Source: Citrobacter youngae ATCC 29220
Lineage (GTDB): Bacteria; Pseudomonadota; Gammaproteobacteria; Enterobacterales; Enterobacteriaceae
Reading direction: 5' to 3'
Length of the DNA stretch: 64,000 bases
Assembly (NCBI RefSeq): GCF_000155975.1
Contig: NZ_GG730301.1
Location: 126,049-190,048, forward strand
The position numbers and the translations under genes are program-made. How positions within the stretch are numbered: the first letter of the stretch is position 1; the number at the start of each line of letters is the position of its first letter. Below the pieces are notes generated by a model. The model saw nothing but the letters and a program-made list of their open reading frames with translations, ran no database searches and was not told the DNA's origin. Shown in pieces: positions 18,049-28,327 of this stretch.

Positions 18049-19234
18049 GTCAGTGCACACTAACACTTCAATCTGGTCCAAAGGGATGATGTCCGTTATC
18101 GCCGCGCAGTTCCTGTCGGCGTTCGGTGATAACGCGCTGCTGTTCGCCACGCTGGCGCTGCTGAAGGAACAATTTTATCCGGACTGGAGCCAGCCAATCC
18201 TGCAAATGGTGTTTGTGGGCGCTTACATCCTGTTTGCGCCGTTTGTCGGACAGGTGGCGGACAGCTTTGCCAAAGGCAGAGTGATGATGTTCGCGAACGT
18301 CCTGAAACTGCTGGGCGCGGCGAGTATTTGCTTCGGCATTAACCCGTTTCTCGGCTATACGCTGGTGGGGATCGGCGCGGCGGCGTATTCACCGGCTAAG
18401 TATGGCATTCTCGGTGAACTGACCACCGGCGACAAACTGGTGAAAGCCAACGGCCTGATGGAAGCTTCCACTATTGCCGCCATTTTGCTCGGTTCTGTCG
18501 CGGGCGGCGTGCTGGCCGACTGGCACGTGATTGCCGCGCTTTCTGCCTGTGCGCTGGCCTATGCGGGCGCGGTGGCGGCTAACCTGTTCATTCCCAAACT
18601 GGCCGCGGCGCGCCCCGGTCAGTCCTGGCATTTGGGCAAAATGACCCGCAGTTTTTTCTGTGCCGCCTCTTCGCTGTGGCGCAACGGTGAAACGCGTTTC
18701 TCATTGGTGGGAACCAGCCTCTTTTGGGGCGCAGGCGTCACGCTACGTTTTCTGCTGGTGCTGTGGGTCCCGGTGGCGCTGGGCATCACCGATAACGCCA
18801 CGCCTACTTACCTGAATGCCATGGTGGCGATCGGGATTGTCGTTGGTGCCGGCGCGGCGGCGAAGCTGGTGACGCTGGAAACCGTGTCCCGCTGTATGCC
18901 CGCAGGGATCCTGATTGGCGTTGGCGTGCTGTTCTTGTCTTTGCAGCACGCGCTGCTCCCGTCCTATGCGCTGCTGATGCTGATCGGCATGCTGGGTGGC
19001 TTTTTTGTTGTGCCGCTGAATGCGTTGTTGCAGGAGCGGGGTAAACAAAGCGTTGGCGCGGGCAATGCAATTGCGGTGCAAAACCTGGGTGAAAACAGCG
19101 CCATGCTGCTGATGCTGGGTATTTACTCGCTGGCGGTGCTGGTGGGGATCCCGGCGGTAGCGATTGGTCTTGGATTCGGCGCGCTGTTTGCGCTGGCGAT
19201 TGCGGCGCTGTGGATTTGGCAGCGCCGACATTAG
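18041..19234 (+). CDS. lplT: LplT, lysophospholipid transporter
   Basis: This 397-residue hydrophobic protein has about 12 predicted membrane segments and belongs to the major facilitator superfamily. It flips lysophospholipids across the inner membrane to supply Aas on the cytoplasmic side. I chose the ATG at 18041 (MSESVHTN), matching E. coli LplT. The gene starts inside the aas stop region, so the pair form one operon. A REP pair follows the stop codon. Confidence 0.96.
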   Translation: MSESVHTNTSIWSKGMMSVIAAQFLSAFGDNALLFATLALLKEQFYPDWSQPILQMVFVGAYILFAPFVGQVADSFAKGRVMMFANVLKLLGAASICFGINPFLGYTLVGIGAAAYSPAKYGILGELTTGDKLVKANGLMEASTIAAILLGSVAGGVLADWHVIAALSACALAYAGAVAANLFIPKLAAARPGQSWHLGKMTRSFFCAASSLWRNGETRFSLVGTSLFWGAGVTLRFLLVLWVPVALGITDNATPTYLNAMVAIGIVVGAGAAAKLVTLETVSRCMPAGILIGVGVLFLSLQHALLPSYALLMLIGMLGGFFVVPLNALLQERGKQSVGAGNAIAVQNLGENSAMLLMLGIYSLAVLVGIPAVAIGLGFGALFALAIAALWIWQRRH

Positions 19235-19249
19235 TCTGTGGTGCGCTGT

Positions 19250-19330
19250 TGCCGGATGGCAGCGTAAACGCCTTATCCGGCCTACAGGGAACGCTGTCTG
19301 TAGGCCTGATAAGCGTAGCGCCATCAGGCA
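19250..19330. repeat. REP pair between lplT and tas
   Basis: Inverted REP units at 19250-19285 and 19299-19330 lie between convergent genes. Confidence 0.9.
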
Positions 19331-19337
19331 CTAATCG

Positions 19338-20378
19338 TTATGGTGCCGGATAGGTATACACCTGGTGCACCGCTTCAATCTCTGCCAGTACTTCTTCGTT
19401 CAGCTCCAGATGCAGGCTTGCAACGTTGGTTTTTAACTGCTCCATCGTTGTCGCTCCCAGCAGGGTGCTGGCGACAAACGGCTGACGACGCACGAATGCC
19501 AGCGCCATTTGCGCAGGATCCAGATTATGGCGTTTCGCGATATCCACATAGGCCGCGACGGCCTTTTGCGTTTGCTCGCCGCTGTAACGCGTGAAACGAC
19601 TAAACAGCGTATTGCGCGCGCCAGCAGGTTTCGCGCCATTCAGATACTTACCGGTTAACGTACCGAAGCCCAGGCAAGAATAGGCCAGCAGTTCAACCCC
19701 TTCGTACTGGCTGACTTCCGCCAGACCCACCTCATAGCTACGGTTCAGCAGGCTGTAAGGGTTCTGGATAGTGGCGATGCGCGGCAGATCGTGTTTGTCC
19801 GCCAGGTGAAGATAGCGCATCACGCCAAACGCGGTTTCATTGGAAACGCCGATGTAGCGAATTTTCCCGGCGCGCTGAAACTCCGCCAGCGCGTCCAGCG
19901 TATCCAGCAGAGATACGACCGGCGCGGAGTCCGTCCAGCTGTAGCCTAACTTACCAAAGCAGTTGGTTGGGCGTTGCGGCCAGTGGACCTGATACAGATC
20001 CAGGTAATCGGTTTGCAGTCTTTTCAGGCTGTCGTGCAGCGCTTCGCGGATATTTTTACGGTCCAGGGCTTGATTAGGCCGAATGCCGCTGTCGTTGTTA
20101 CGTGCTGGTCCGCTGACCTTAGAAGCAACGATTAGCTTTTCACGGCTGCCATGTTTGGCGAGCCAGTTGCCCACGTAGGTTTCGGTGAGACCCTGGGTTT
20201 CAGGACGCGGCGGTACCGGATACATCTCGGCAACGTCGATCAAATTTATGCCTTGCGACACGGCATAATCGAGCTGTGCATGGGCGTCGGCTTCGCTGTT
20301 TTGTTCACCAAACGTCATTGTGCCCAGCCCCAGTGTACTGACTTCCAGCGAGCTGTGGGGTATACGGTGATATTGCAT
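19338..20378 (-). CDS. tas: Tas, aldo/keto reductase family protein
   Basis: This 346-residue protein has an aldo/keto-reductase TIM-barrel sequence: LGLGTMTFGEQ at the start, NLIDVAEMYP with the catalytic Asp and Tyr, IVASKVSG with the Lys, and YQVHWP with the His. E. coli Tas has the same length and near-identical motifs, and is named for suppressing tyrosine auxotrophy; its natural substrate is not settled. The start has AAGGA 7 nt upstream. An 11-bp perfect inverted repeat lies just upstream. Confidence 0.95.
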   Translation of the reverse strand: MQYHRIPHSSLEVSTLGLGTMTFGEQNSEADAHAQLDYAVSQGINLIDVAEMYPVPPRPETQGLTETYVGNWLAKHGSREKLIVASKVSGPARNNDSGIRPNQALDRKNIREALHDSLKRLQTDYLDLYQVHWPQRPTNCFGKLGYSWTDSAPVVSLLDTLDALAEFQRAGKIRYIGVSNETAFGVMRYLHLADKHDLPRIATIQNPYSLLNRSYEVGLAEVSQYEGVELLAYSCLGFGTLTGKYLNGAKPAGARNTLFSRFTRYSGEQTQKAVAAYVDIAKRHNLDPAQMALAFVRRQPFVASTLLGATTMEQLKTNVASLHLELNEEVLAEIEAVHQVYTYPAP

Positions 20379-20388
20379 AGCCGTTTCC

Positions 20389-20420
20389 TTTTTATAATCA
20401 CGACATAAGGATTATAAAAA
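20389..20420. promoter_or_regulatory. Inverted repeat with TATAAT on both strands upstream of tas
   Basis: A perfect 11-bp inverted repeat (20389-20399 with 20410-20420) with a 10-nt loop places a TATAAT hexamer on each strand. The minus-strand copy (20411-20416) is well placed as the tas -10 box. The second role is unknown. Confidence 0.45.
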
Positions 20421-20484
20421 TGGCTGAGGGAAGAGAAAAAGGGAAGTAAAATTGTTAAGGCCAGCGCGCTGCTGACCTCAACCA

Positions 20485-20703
20485 TCAGCGTTCAATGATT
20501 TGTGACACATCGTCGCGGTTGATCTGCATCGCATTGCCCTGCTGGTCGTGATAGCTCACCAGACCGGTATCATCGTCAATTTCTGGTTTTCCATCGGTCA
20601 GGATCATTCGACCATCTTTTGTCGCCATAACATAATCGCTGCTGCATCCGGAAACGGCAAAAGCCAGTCCTACGGCGGAAATCAAAACTGCCCATTTTTT
20701 CAT
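20485..20703 (-). CDS. ygdR: YgdR, small lipoprotein (DUF903)
   Basis: This 72-residue protein has a lipoprotein signal with a lipobox (AVSGC) and an SH3-like DUF903 domain ([18 protein letters not shown]). The mature N-terminal Cys should be lipidated. It is a paralog of YgdI at 48966-49193. No function is established that I know of. The start is preceded by AGGATAAG. Confidence 0.93.
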   Translation of the reverse strand: MKKWAVLISAVGLAFAVSGCSSDYVMATKDGRMILTDGKPEIDDDTGLVSYHDQQGNAMQINRDDVSQIIER

Positions 20704-20817
20704 CTTCTTATCCTCACATGGCCTGCGTCTGACAATAGTTTAGTAATAACGCGAAGTTGTGCATGGCGAAAGCAGTAAAATCTTAAACTGTGAGAAGGGG
20801 TGGGTGCCGCGGGCATT

Positions 20818-20837
20818 CGCTCCCCTTGCGGGGAGCG
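20818..20837 (-). terminator. GC-rich hairpin after ygdQ
   Basis: A perfect 8-bp GC-rich stem with a 4-nt loop (20818-20825 with 20830-20837) lies 10 bp after the ygdQ stop. No T-run follows, so termination is uncertain. Confidence 0.4.
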
Positions 20838-20847
20838 ATGGATTTCA

Positions 20848-21561
20848 TCAGAGCGGATTCTTTTTATTACGCAACAGGTTCAGGGCCTCTACCGCAATAG
20901 AGAAGAACATGGCGAAATAGATGTACCCTTTCGGAACGTGGACGTCGAAACTTTCCAGAATCAGCGTAAAACCAACCAGAATCAGGAATGAAAGCGCCAG
21001 CATTTTCACCGAAGGGTGACGATCGACAAACTCGCCAATCGGGCGTGCGGCAAACATCATAACGCCTACGGCAATCACCACCGCCGCCATCATGATAAAC
21101 AGATGGTCGGACAAACCTACCGCCGTAATCACGGAATCCAGGCTGAAGATAATGTCTAACAACATGATCTGCACAATCGCGCCCAGGAATGAAGATACGC
21201 GGGTTTTCAGGCCCTCTTCCTCACCTTCAATGGATTCGTGGATCTCTTTGCTGGCTTTCCAGATGAGGAACAGCCCGCCGAGCAGAAGGATGAGATCGCG
21301 CGCCGAAATCGCCTCGCCAAATAGTTCAAATAACGGGTTTGTCAGACGCGTTACCCAGGCAATAGAGGCCAGCAACGCCAGACGCATGATCATTGCTGCC
21401 GCCAGTCCAAGGCGCCGGGCATGATTGCGTTGTGCGGTTGGAAGTTTGGCGACTACCAGAGAGAGGAAAATAATATTGTCGATCCCAAGAACGATCTCCA
21501 GCAGCGTCAGCGTACCGAGCGCAAGCCAGGCGTTAGGATCGGTTATCCATGCAAATAACAT
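20848..21561 (-). CDS. ygdQ: YgdQ, TerC-family inner-membrane protein
   Basis: This 237-residue protein has about seven membrane segments and belongs to the TerC family, whose members are linked to metal-ion (Mn, tellurite) handling. The family's acidic membrane motifs are visible (EIVLGIDNIIF and DIIFSLDSVI). I set the start at 21561 (MLFAWITDP), matching E. coli, with AGGAC upstream. Its substrate is not known. Confidence 0.92.
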   Translation of the reverse strand: MLFAWITDPNAWLALGTLTLLEIVLGIDNIIFLSLVVAKLPTAQRNHARRLGLAAAMIMRLALLASIAWVTRLTNPLFELFGEAISARDLILLLGGLFLIWKASKEIHESIEGEEEGLKTRVSSFLGAIVQIMLLDIIFSLDSVITAVGLSDHLFIMMAAVVIAVGVMMFAARPIGEFVDRHPSVKMLALSFLILVGFTLILESFDVHVPKGYIYFAMFFSIAVEALNLLRNKKNPL

Positions 21562-21639
21562 CGAGCAAAGTCCTGCCAAAAAAAAGAAGCGGTAATTATA
21601 GGCTCGTAACGCGGCGGGTGAAAGACCGGGCAGTGCCTA

Positions 21640-22332
21640 TTACGGCTGGAACAGGAAATGTCGCTCCAGCAGCGCGCGCGTGAAGTTCTTTTTCAGGTAA
21701 AACCCGCGTGGCAGGGTCAGGATCGGTTCGCCATTGGCGCCAATCGCTTCGGTCAGCGCCCGGGCATTGGCGGCTTTAGGACGCAGCTGTAACACTTCCC
21801 CATGACGAGCGGTGATACGTTCGACGTGGCCTAACACAATCATGTCCATTAGTTCTTCCCAGTCTAGCCGCAATTGCTGGTCTTCTTCTTCGTTCGGGCT
21901 CCAGAGCAACGGCGAGCCAACGCGGCGTTCAGCCAGCGGGATGCTACGTTCACCCTCTACCGGGATCCACAGTACGCGCTTAAGTTTGTGCCGCACATGG
22001 CTGGTTTCCCAGGTGACGCCGGTATTGCCGGTTAACGGCGCCACGCAAACAAAGGTGGTTTCCAGCGGTCTGCCAAGGCTGTCCACCGGGATCGTTTTCA
22101 ACTCCACGCCCAGCGCGGCAAAATCCTGCTCCGGCTTGCTGCCTGCGCTGGCGCCGAGCCAGATCTCCAGCAGGACGCCAATCCAACCTTTATCGCGCTT
22201 GAGATCCTTAGGCGTGACGAGCCCTGCCATCGCCGCCAATTCTCCCAGCGAGTAGCCTGCAAGCTGCCGCGCCTGGGTCAGCAATTGGGCTTCAGAGTCA
22301 GGGGGAGAAAGCAACGGATGGAGTTCTGGCAT
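21640..22332 (-). CDS. mutH: MutH, methyl-directed mismatch repair endonuclease
   Basis: This 230-residue enzyme nicks the unmethylated strand at hemimethylated GATC sites after MutS-MutL activation. The type II restriction-like catalytic triad is visible at D70, E77 and K79 (PEQD and VELK), with the same numbering as E. coli. The gene stands alone, divergent from rppH across the DnaA-box cluster. Confidence 0.96.
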   Translation of the reverse strand: MPELHPLLSPPDSEAQLLTQARQLAGYSLGELAAMAGLVTPKDLKRDKGWIGVLLEIWLGASAGSKPEQDFAALGVELKTIPVDSLGRPLETTFVCVAPLTGNTGVTWETSHVRHKLKRVLWIPVEGERSIPLAERRVGSPLLWSPNEEEDQQLRLDWEELMDMIVLGHVERITARHGEVLQLRPKAANARALTEAIGANGEPILTLPRGFYLKKNFTRALLERHFLFQP

Positions 22333-22394
22333 CGGGTTAACCTTTAGGTGAAAAAATGAGCAATGATTTTATACCGTGTGGACAGAGTTTATCT

Positions 22395-22846
22395 TTTTCC
22401 ACATGCTTTATTCAATTATATGATTTATATTGGTTTTTAGATTCGCCAGCGTAGAGTTGCGCAACAGTAACGCGGGTTTTCCAATTCTGGTCACTGACAA
22501 TGAACAGGATCTTACACCATGTTATCCACAGAAAGATGGGATAACTGTGAAAAACCCTCACTACTGTTTCAATTTACAGCCTTGACGTGCGACGAAAATC
22601 GAATTTTTACACAAATTGTGCCTAACTTATTGGCATAATCTGTGGATAAAACCAACGCTGGTCGATCTTTCATCAGCCTGAAGATCGTGTGCGTGATGCA
22701 CATCACATTTCTGTCTGTTGATTGGCGGCGATCGTTTTTAACTTAATGAATAAAGAAGACTATTTTTTATATGTGAGGAATGTCTTATTCGGACTGTTCT
22801 GGGTTTTCCCATAGTAATTCCGTACTTCTTCACAACTATATCCACA
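22395..22846. other. DnaA-box cluster, probable DARS2 (DnaA-reactivating sequence)
   Basis: The mutH-rppH gap (22333-23016) is the place where E. coli carries DARS2, which promotes exchange of DnaA-ADP to DnaA-ATP. Boxes matching TTWTNCACA lie at 22395-22403 (+), 22522-22530 (+), 22605-22613 (+) and 22641-22649 (-). One-mismatch boxes lie at 22617-22625 (-) and 22838-22846 (+). The three boxes at 22605-22649 form a compact group with the first two back to back, which fits the DARS core. I could not assign IHF or Fis sites by eye. The rest of the gap holds the rppH promoter region. Confidence 0.8.
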
Positions 22847-23016
22847 GAAAAGGTGAATAAAATCGCCTGGGATGTCCTTCTTCTGTTTATAACTCGGCCC
22901 TTCGCTGTGAGTTATTCAATTGTTATTAGAATATCGCACCCTTAACAGAGTGGTTTACCGCCTCTCAGGAGTGTGAAACAATCGTTTGTATATAAGGTTT
23001 ATGTTGAGGTAGTCCG

Positions 23017-23547
23017 GTGATTGATGACGATGGCTACCGCCCGAATGTAGGGATAGTAATTTGTAACCGCCAGGGGCAGGTCATGTGGGCCCGGCGATTT
23101 GGTCAGCACTCCTGGCAATTCCCGCAAGGTGGGATAAATGCAGGAGAGACAGCAGAGCAGGCGATGTACCGGGAACTCTTTGAAGAAGTGGGTCTCAATC
23201 GTAAAGATGTACGGATCCTTGCTTCTACTCGTAACTGGTTGCGTTACAAGTTACCGAAACGTTTGGTGCGTTGGGACACGAAGCCGGTTTGTATCGGCCA
23301 GAAACAAAAATGGTTTCTTCTGCAATTGGTCAGCAGCGATGCTGAAATCAATATGCAAACCAGCAGTACACCTGAGTTCGACGGCTGGCGCTGGGTGAGT
23401 TACTGGTATCCGGTTCGACAGGTGGTGTCATTTAAACGCGATGTCTATCGCAGGGTGATGAAAGAATTCGCAAGTGTTGTCATGGCGCTTCAGGAGACCA
23501 CTCCTAAGCCGCAAAGCGCACCTGCGTACAGACGTAAAAGAGGTTAA
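23017..23547 (+). CDS. rppH: RppH, RNA pyrophosphohydrolase
   Basis: This 176-residue Nudix hydrolase removes pyrophosphate from 5'-triphosphate mRNA ends and so starts RNase E-dependent decay. The Nudix box is complete (G38 G39 ... REL-FEE-VGL, with E53, E56 and E57). It starts with GTG, as I recall for E. coli, with GAGG upstream. It is 12 bp from ptsP and likely co-transcribed with it. Confidence 0.96.
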   Translation: MIDDDGYRPNVGIVICNRQGQVMWARRFGQHSWQFPQGGINAGETAEQAMYRELFEEVGLNRKDVRILASTRNWLRYKLPKRLVRWDTKPVCIGQKQKWFLLQLVSSDAEINMQTSSTPEFDGWRWVSYWYPVRQVVSFKRDVYRRVMKEFASVVMALQETTPKPQSAPAYRRKRG

Positions 23548-23559
23548 GCTACGCAAATT

Positions 23560-25806
23560 ATGCTCACCCGCCTGCGCGAAATAGTCGAAAAGGTGGCCAG
23601 TGCTCCGCGTCTTAATGAGGCGCTCAATATACTGGTTACCGACATTTGTCTTGCGATGGATACAGAGGTCTGCTCGGTCTATCTGGCCGATCACGACCGA
23701 CGTTGTTATTACCTCATGGCGACACGGGGTCTAAAAAAACCACGTGGTCGCACAGTCGCGCTCGCGTTTGATGAAGGTATCGTTGGCCTGGTTGGCAGGC
23801 TGGCGGAACCTATCAACCTCGCCGATGCGCAAAAACATCCCAGCTTCAAATACATCCCTTCGGTAAAAGAAGAGCGCTTTCGTGCGTTCCTGGGCGTACC
23901 GATTATTCAGCGCCGCCAGCTGTTAGGCGTGCTGGTGGTGCAGCAGCGTGAGTTACGCCAGTACGACGAAAGCGAAGAGTCTTTCCTGGTGACGCTCGCC
24001 ACGCAGATGGCGGCCATACTTTCCCAGTCGCAACTGAATGCGCTGTTCGGCCAATATCGGCAAACGCGTATCCGTGCGTTGCCTGCCGCTCCCGGCGTGG
24101 CAATAGCTGAAGGCTGGCAGGATGCGACGCTGCCGCTGATGGAGCAGGTCTATCAGGCTTCAACGCTGGATCCGGTGCTTGAGCGCGAGCGACTGACCGG
24201 CGCGCTGGAAGAGGCGGCGAACGAATTCCGCCGCTACAGCAAGCGTTTTACCGCCGGGGCGCAGAAAGAAACGGCGGCGATCTTTGATCTCTACTCGCAC
24301 CTGCTTTCCGACACCCGTCTGCGCCGCGAACTGTTTGCGGAAGTGGATAACGGTTCGGTGGCGGAGTGGGCCGTTAAAACGATCATCGAAAAGTTTGCCG
24401 AACAGTTTGCCGCGCTGAGCGATAACTATCTCAAAGAGCGGGCCGGAGATTTACGCGCGCTGGGCCAGCGTTTGCTGTTCCATCTTGACGACTCAATCCA
24501 GGGGCCGAATGCCTGGCCGGAACGTTTTGTGCTGGTGGCGGATGAACTTTCCGCTACCACGCTGGCGGAGCTCCCGCAGGATCGGTTGGTCGGGGTCGTT
24601 GTCAGAGATGGCGCCGCCAACTCTCACGCGGCGATTATGGTGCGTGCGCTGGGTATCCCTACGGTCATGGGGGCTGATATCCAGCCGTCGGTGCTGCATC
24701 GCCGCACGCTGGTGGTGGATGGTTATCGTGGCGAAGTGCTGGTCGATCCGGAACCGGTATTGGTCCAGGAATACCAGCGCCTTATCAGCGAAGAGATTGA
24801 GCTGAGCCGCCTGGCGGAAGATGACGTCAATCAGCCCGCGCAGTTAAAAAGCGGCGAGCGCGTGAAGGTGATGCTCAATGCGGGTCTCAGCCCGGAGCAT
24901 GAAGAGAAGCTGGGGAGTCGGATCGACGGCATTGGCCTGTATCGCACCGAAATCCCGTTCATGTTGCAAAGCGGTTTTCCTTCGGAAGAAGAACAGGTTG
25001 CGCAGTATCAGGGCATGCTGCAAATGTTCAACGACAAGCCGGTGACCTTGCGTACGCTGGATGTCGGCGCCGATAAACAGCTGCCCTACATGCCGATCAG
25101 TGAAGAGAATCCGTGTCTTGGCTGGCGTGGGATCCGCATTACGCTCGATCAGCCGGAGATCTTTTTGATCCAGGTCCGGGCCATGCTGCGTGCGAATGCG
25201 GCAACCGGCAACCTGAGCATTTTGCTGCCGATGGTGACCAGTATTGATGAAGTGGACGAAGCGCGACGCCTGATTGAACGCGCCGGACGCGAAGTGGAAG
25301 AGATGATCGGTTACGCGATCCCGAAACCGCGCATCGGCATCATGCTGGAAGTCCCGTCGATGGTGTTTATGCTACCGCATCTGGCTAACCGGATAGACTT
25401 TATCTCGGTCGGGACCAACGATCTCACTCAGTACATTCTGGCCGTCGATCGTAACAACACGCGCGTGGCCAGCATTTATGACAGCCTCCATCCGGGGATG
25501 CTACGTGCGCTGGCGATGATTGCGCAGGAAGCGGAAAAAAGCGGTATCGATTTGCGTTTGTGCGGTGAAATGGCGGGCGATCCGATGTGCGTGGCGATTC
25601 TGATTGGTCTGGGTTTCCGCCATTTGTCGATGAACGGTCGATCCGTGGCCCGCGTTAAATACCTGCTGCGCCATATTGATTTTGGCGAGGCGCAAACGCT
25701 GGCGCAGCGCAGCCTGGAAGCGCAGATGGCGACAGAAGTACGCCATCAGGTGGCGGCCTTTATGGAGCGCCGTGGTATGGGAGGATTGATTCGCGGGGGG
25801 CTGTAG
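23560..25806 (+). CDS. ptsP: PtsP, enzyme I of the nitrogen phosphotransferase system
   Basis: This 748-residue protein has an N-terminal GAF domain (about residues 1-160, sensing glutamine and 2-oxoglutarate in E. coli) followed by enzyme I domains. The phosphorylated histidine is H356 in GAANSHAAIM. The PEP-binding part carries GIGLYRTEIPFM and FISVGTNDLTQY, plus the CGEMAGDP cysteine loop. It passes phosphate from PEP to NPr and on to PtsN. Its TAG stop codon lies inside a REP element. Confidence 0.96.
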   Translation: MLTRLREIVEKVASAPRLNEALNILVTDICLAMDTEVCSVYLADHDRRCYYLMATRGLKKPRGRTVALAFDEGIVGLVGRLAEPINLADAQKHPSFKYIPSVKEERFRAFLGVPIIQRRQLLGVLVVQQRELRQYDESEESFLVTLATQMAAILSQSQLNALFGQYRQTRIRALPAAPGVAIAEGWQDATLPLMEQVYQASTLDPVLERERLTGALEEAANEFRRYSKRFTAGAQKETAAIFDLYSHLLSDTRLRRELFAEVDNGSVAEWAVKTIIEKFAEQFAALSDNYLKERAGDLRALGQRLLFHLDDSIQGPNAWPERFVLVADELSATTLAELPQDRLVGVVVRDGAANSHAAIMVRALGIPTVMGADIQPSVLHRRTLVVDGYRGEVLVDPEPVLVQEYQRLISEEIELSRLAEDDVNQPAQLKSGERVKVMLNAGLSPEHEEKLGSRIDGIGLYRTEIPFMLQSGFPSEEEQVAQYQGMLQMFNDKPVTLRTLDVGADKQLPYMPISEENPCLGWRGIRITLDQPEIFLIQVRAMLRANAATGNLSILLPMVTSIDEVDEARRLIERAGREVEEMIGYAIPKPRIGIMLEVPSMVFMLPHLANRIDFISVGTNDLTQYILAVDRNNTRVASIYDSLHPGMLRALAMIAQEAEKSGIDLRLCGEMAGDPMCVAILIGLGFRHLSMNGRSVARVKYLLRHIDFGEAQTLAQRSLEAQMATEVRHQVAAFMERRGMGGLIRGGL

Positions 25807-25833
25807 GCCTGATAAGCGTAGCGCCATCAGGCA
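25802..25833. repeat. Single REP overlapping the ptsP stop codon
   Basis: One REP unit begins at the last ptsP codons; the GTAGGCC of the REP provides the TAG stop at 25804-25806. Confidence 0.88.
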
Positions 25834-25922
25834 TTACGGGAGATAAAGATTACCTATACAGATCTTTTACATCTTCACGGCATCCGCGGCGATCCCCTTG
25901 TGCTATCATTCGCACCTTTGGA

Positions 25923-25943
25923 GCGCCTGTATTATGCAGGCGC
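25923..25943 (+). promoter_or_regulatory. Hairpin in the lgt leader
   Basis: A perfect 7-bp GC-rich stem with a 7-nt loop (25923-25929 with 25937-25943) lies about 55 bp before lgt. A TATCAT -10-like hexamer is just upstream at 25904-25909. It may be a leader structure or a weak terminator for ptsP readthrough. Confidence 0.35.
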
Positions 25944-25996
25944 GCTTATCAATTGCTGTCTGACTTCAGCGAAATAACAAGAACTTGTGGTGACAG

Positions 25997-26872
25997 ATGA
26001 CCAGTAGCTATCTGCATTTTCCGGATTTCGATCCGGTCATTTTCTCAATTGGACCCGTCGCGCTTCACTGGTACGGCTTGATGTATTTGGTGGGGTTTAT
26101 TTTCGCGATGTGGCTGGCGACGCGCCGTGCTAATCGTCCAGGCAGTGGCTGGACTAAAAATGAAGTAGAAAACTTACTGTATGCAGGCTTCCTCGGGGTT
26201 TTCCTCGGTGGGCGTATTGGTTACGTACTGTTCTACAACTTCCCATTGTTCCTCGATAACCCGCTGTATCTGTTCCGCGTCTGGGATGGCGGCATGTCCT
26301 TCCACGGCGGGCTTATCGGTGTGATTCTGGTGATGGTTATCTTCGCCAGACGCACCAAACGTTCGTTCTTCCAGGTTTCTGATTTCATTGCCCCGCTGAT
26401 CCCGTTTGGTCTGGGTGCAGGACGCCTGGGCAACTTTATCAACGGTGAACTGTGGGGACGCGTCGACCCGAACTTCAAGTATGCCATGCTGTTCCCTGGC
26501 TCCCGTACCGAAGATATTTTACTGCTGCAAACCAACCCGCAATGGCAGTCCATTTTTGATACCTACGGCTCGCTGCCACGTCACGCCTCGCAGCTTTATG
26601 AGATGGCGCTGGAAGGGGTTGTGCTGTTTATCATTCTGAACCTGTACATTCGCAAGCCGCGTCCGATGGGTGCGGTATCCGGTCTGTTCCTGATTGGTTA
26701 TGGCGCGTTTCGTATTATCGTTGAATTCTTCCGCCAGCCGGATGCACAGTTTACCGGCACCTGGGTACAGTACATCAGCATGGGACAGATCCTCTCTATC
26801 CCGATGATTGTCGCAGGCATTATTATGATGGTTTGGGCGTACCGCCGTAGCCCACAGCAACACGTTTCCTGA
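25997..26872 (+). CDS. lgt: Lgt, prolipoprotein diacylglyceryl transferase
   Basis: This 291-residue inner-membrane enzyme adds a diacylglyceryl group to the lipobox cysteine of prolipoproteins, the first step of lipoprotein maturation. It has about seven membrane segments. The signature [15 protein letters not shown] contains R143, and H103 is present in SFHGG. It is essential in most Enterobacteria. It ends 6 bp before thyA, with which it is probably co-transcribed. Confidence 0.97.
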   Translation: MTSSYLHFPDFDPVIFSIGPVALHWYGLMYLVGFIFAMWLATRRANRPGSGWTKNEVENLLYAGFLGVFLGGRIGYVLFYNFPLFLDNPLYLFRVWDGGMSFHGGLIGVILVMVIFARRTKRSFFQVSDFIAPLIPFGLGAGRLGNFINGELWGRVDPNFKYAMLFPGSRTEDILLLQTNPQWQSIFDTYGSLPRHASQLYEMALEGVVLFIILNLYIRKPRPMGAVSGLFLIGYGAFRIIVEFFRQPDAQFTGTWVQYISMGQILSIPMIVAGIIMMVWAYRRSPQQHVS

Positions 26873-26878
26873 GGAACC

Positions 26879-27673
26879 ATGAAACAGTATTTAGAACTGA
26901 TGCAAAAAGTGCTGGATGAAGGCACGCAGAAAAACGACCGTACCGGAACCGGAACGCTTTCCATTTTTGGCCATCAGATGCGTTTTAATCTGCAGGAAGG
27001 GTTCCCGCTGGTTACGACCAAACGCTGCCATTTACGCTCGATCATTCATGAGCTGCTGTGGTTTTTGCAGGGCGATACTAACGTTGCCTACCTGCATGAA
27101 AACAACGTCTCAATCTGGGATGAATGGGCTGATGAAAACGGTAATTTAGGCCCGGTTTATGGCAAACAATGGCGCGCGTGGCCAACGCCGGATGGTCGCC
27201 ATATTGACCAGATCACCACGGTGTTAAACCAGCTGAAAAATGATCCGGATTCTCGTCGCATCATCGTTTCCGCATGGAACGTCGGTGAGCTGGATAAAAT
27301 GGCGCTGGCGCCGTGCCATGCTTTCTTCCAGTTCTATGTGGCGGATGGCAAGCTCTCCTGCCAGCTGTATCAGCGTTCGTGCGATGTGTTCCTCGGTCTG
27401 CCGTTTAACATTGCCAGCTACGCCTTGCTGGTACACATGATGGCGCAGCAGTGCGATCTGGACGTGGGCGATTTTGTCTGGACCGGCGGCGACACGCACC
27501 TGTACAGCAATCATATGGATCAAACGCATTTGCAGCTTAGCCGCGAACCGCGCGCGCTGCCGAAGCTGGTCATCAAACGCAAGCCGGAGTCTATCTTTGA
27601 CTATCGTTTCGAAGATTTCGAAATTGAAGGCTACGATCCGCATCCCGGTATTAAAGCGCCGGTGGCTATCTAA
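26879..27673 (+). CDS. thyA: Thymidylate synthase
   Basis: This 264-residue enzyme methylates dUMP to dTMP with methylene-tetrahydrofolate. The catalytic cysteine is C146 in [10 protein letters not shown], and the folate/nucleotide-binding motifs [13 protein letters not shown] and THLYSNH are intact. GAGGAACC precedes the ATG. An intrinsic terminator follows. Confidence 0.98.
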   Translation: MKQYLELMQKVLDEGTQKNDRTGTGTLSIFGHQMRFNLQEGFPLVTTKRCHLRSIIHELLWFLQGDTNVAYLHENNVSIWDEWADENGNLGPVYGKQWRAWPTPDGRHIDQITTVLNQLKNDPDSRRIIVSAWNVGELDKMALAPCHAFFQFYVADGKLSCQLYQRSCDVFLGLPFNIASYALLVHMMAQQCDLDVGDFVWTGGDTHLYSNHMDQTHLQLSREPRALPKLVIKRKPESIFDYRFEDFEIEGYDPHPGIKAPVAI

Positions 27674-27691
27674 CCGGCTTGATGCTGTCAC

Positions 27692-27721
27692 AACCGACGC
27701 CCAGGTGCGTCGGTTTTTTTT
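27692..27721 (+). terminator. Intrinsic terminator after thyA
   Basis: A 9-bp stem (AACCGACGC with GCGTCGGTT, overlapping the start of the T-run) closes a 6-nt loop and is followed by T residues to 27721. Confidence 0.9.
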
Positions 27722-27856
27722 GTCGCAAATTGCGTTTTTCGGCGCTGATTCCTGAAATATTGCAACGCTCTGCAACGTGACAAATATTCCCCATAGCTCG
27801 TCGTAGAAACCGAATTTCCCGCTCGTTATTCATTTTCCTCACGCCATACTGGCGAC

Positions 27857-28327
27857 ATGAACAAACAACAAGGCTACACGCTTCTCGAAACCCTGATTGC
27901 GATGCTGATTATCGCGGCGCTTGGCGCATCCGGGTTGTATGGCTGGCAGCGCTGGCAGCAACAACAGCGCCTGTGGCATACCGCGTGTCAGGTACGGGAT
28001 TACCTTTTGCAACTGCGAGAAGATGCTAACTGGCGCAACCGAGACCACACTATCAGCGTGATTCGTGATGGCGCATCGTGGTGTTTTGTCAGCTCTGCGG
28101 CTTCGCAGGATGTGTGCAAACCGGCCTCTCCGTTGGTGTTTACACCACTTTGGGACGATGTCGAAATGGCAGAGATAACGCCTTCACTGGCCTTTTTTGG
28201 GCTGCGCAATACGGCATGGGCCGGACATATTCGCCTGAAAAATGCGGCAGGGGAATGGCGCGTGGTGGTGTCAGGCTGGGGGCGAATCAGGCTTTGCGAG
28301 CGCGATGAGGCCAGGCTATGTCAGTAA
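27857..28327 (+). CDS. ppdA: PpdA, prepilin peptidase-dependent protein A
   Basis: This 156-residue protein has a type IV prepilin N-terminus ([16 protein letters not shown]), with the Gly cleavage site and Glu at position 5 of the mature protein, followed by a single hydrophobic helix. It heads a run of four small pilin-like genes and overlaps ppdB by 10 bp. In E. coli these resemble minor pilins of type IV pili or type II secretion; a working pilus from this cluster is not proven. Confidence 0.93.
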   Translation: MNKQQGYTLLETLIAMLIIAALGASGLYGWQRWQQQQRLWHTACQVRDYLLQLREDANWRNRDHTISVIRDGASWCFVSSAASQDVCKPASPLVFTPLWDDVEMAEITPSLAFFGLRNTAWAGHIRLKNAAGEWRVVVSGWGRIRLCERDEARLCQ

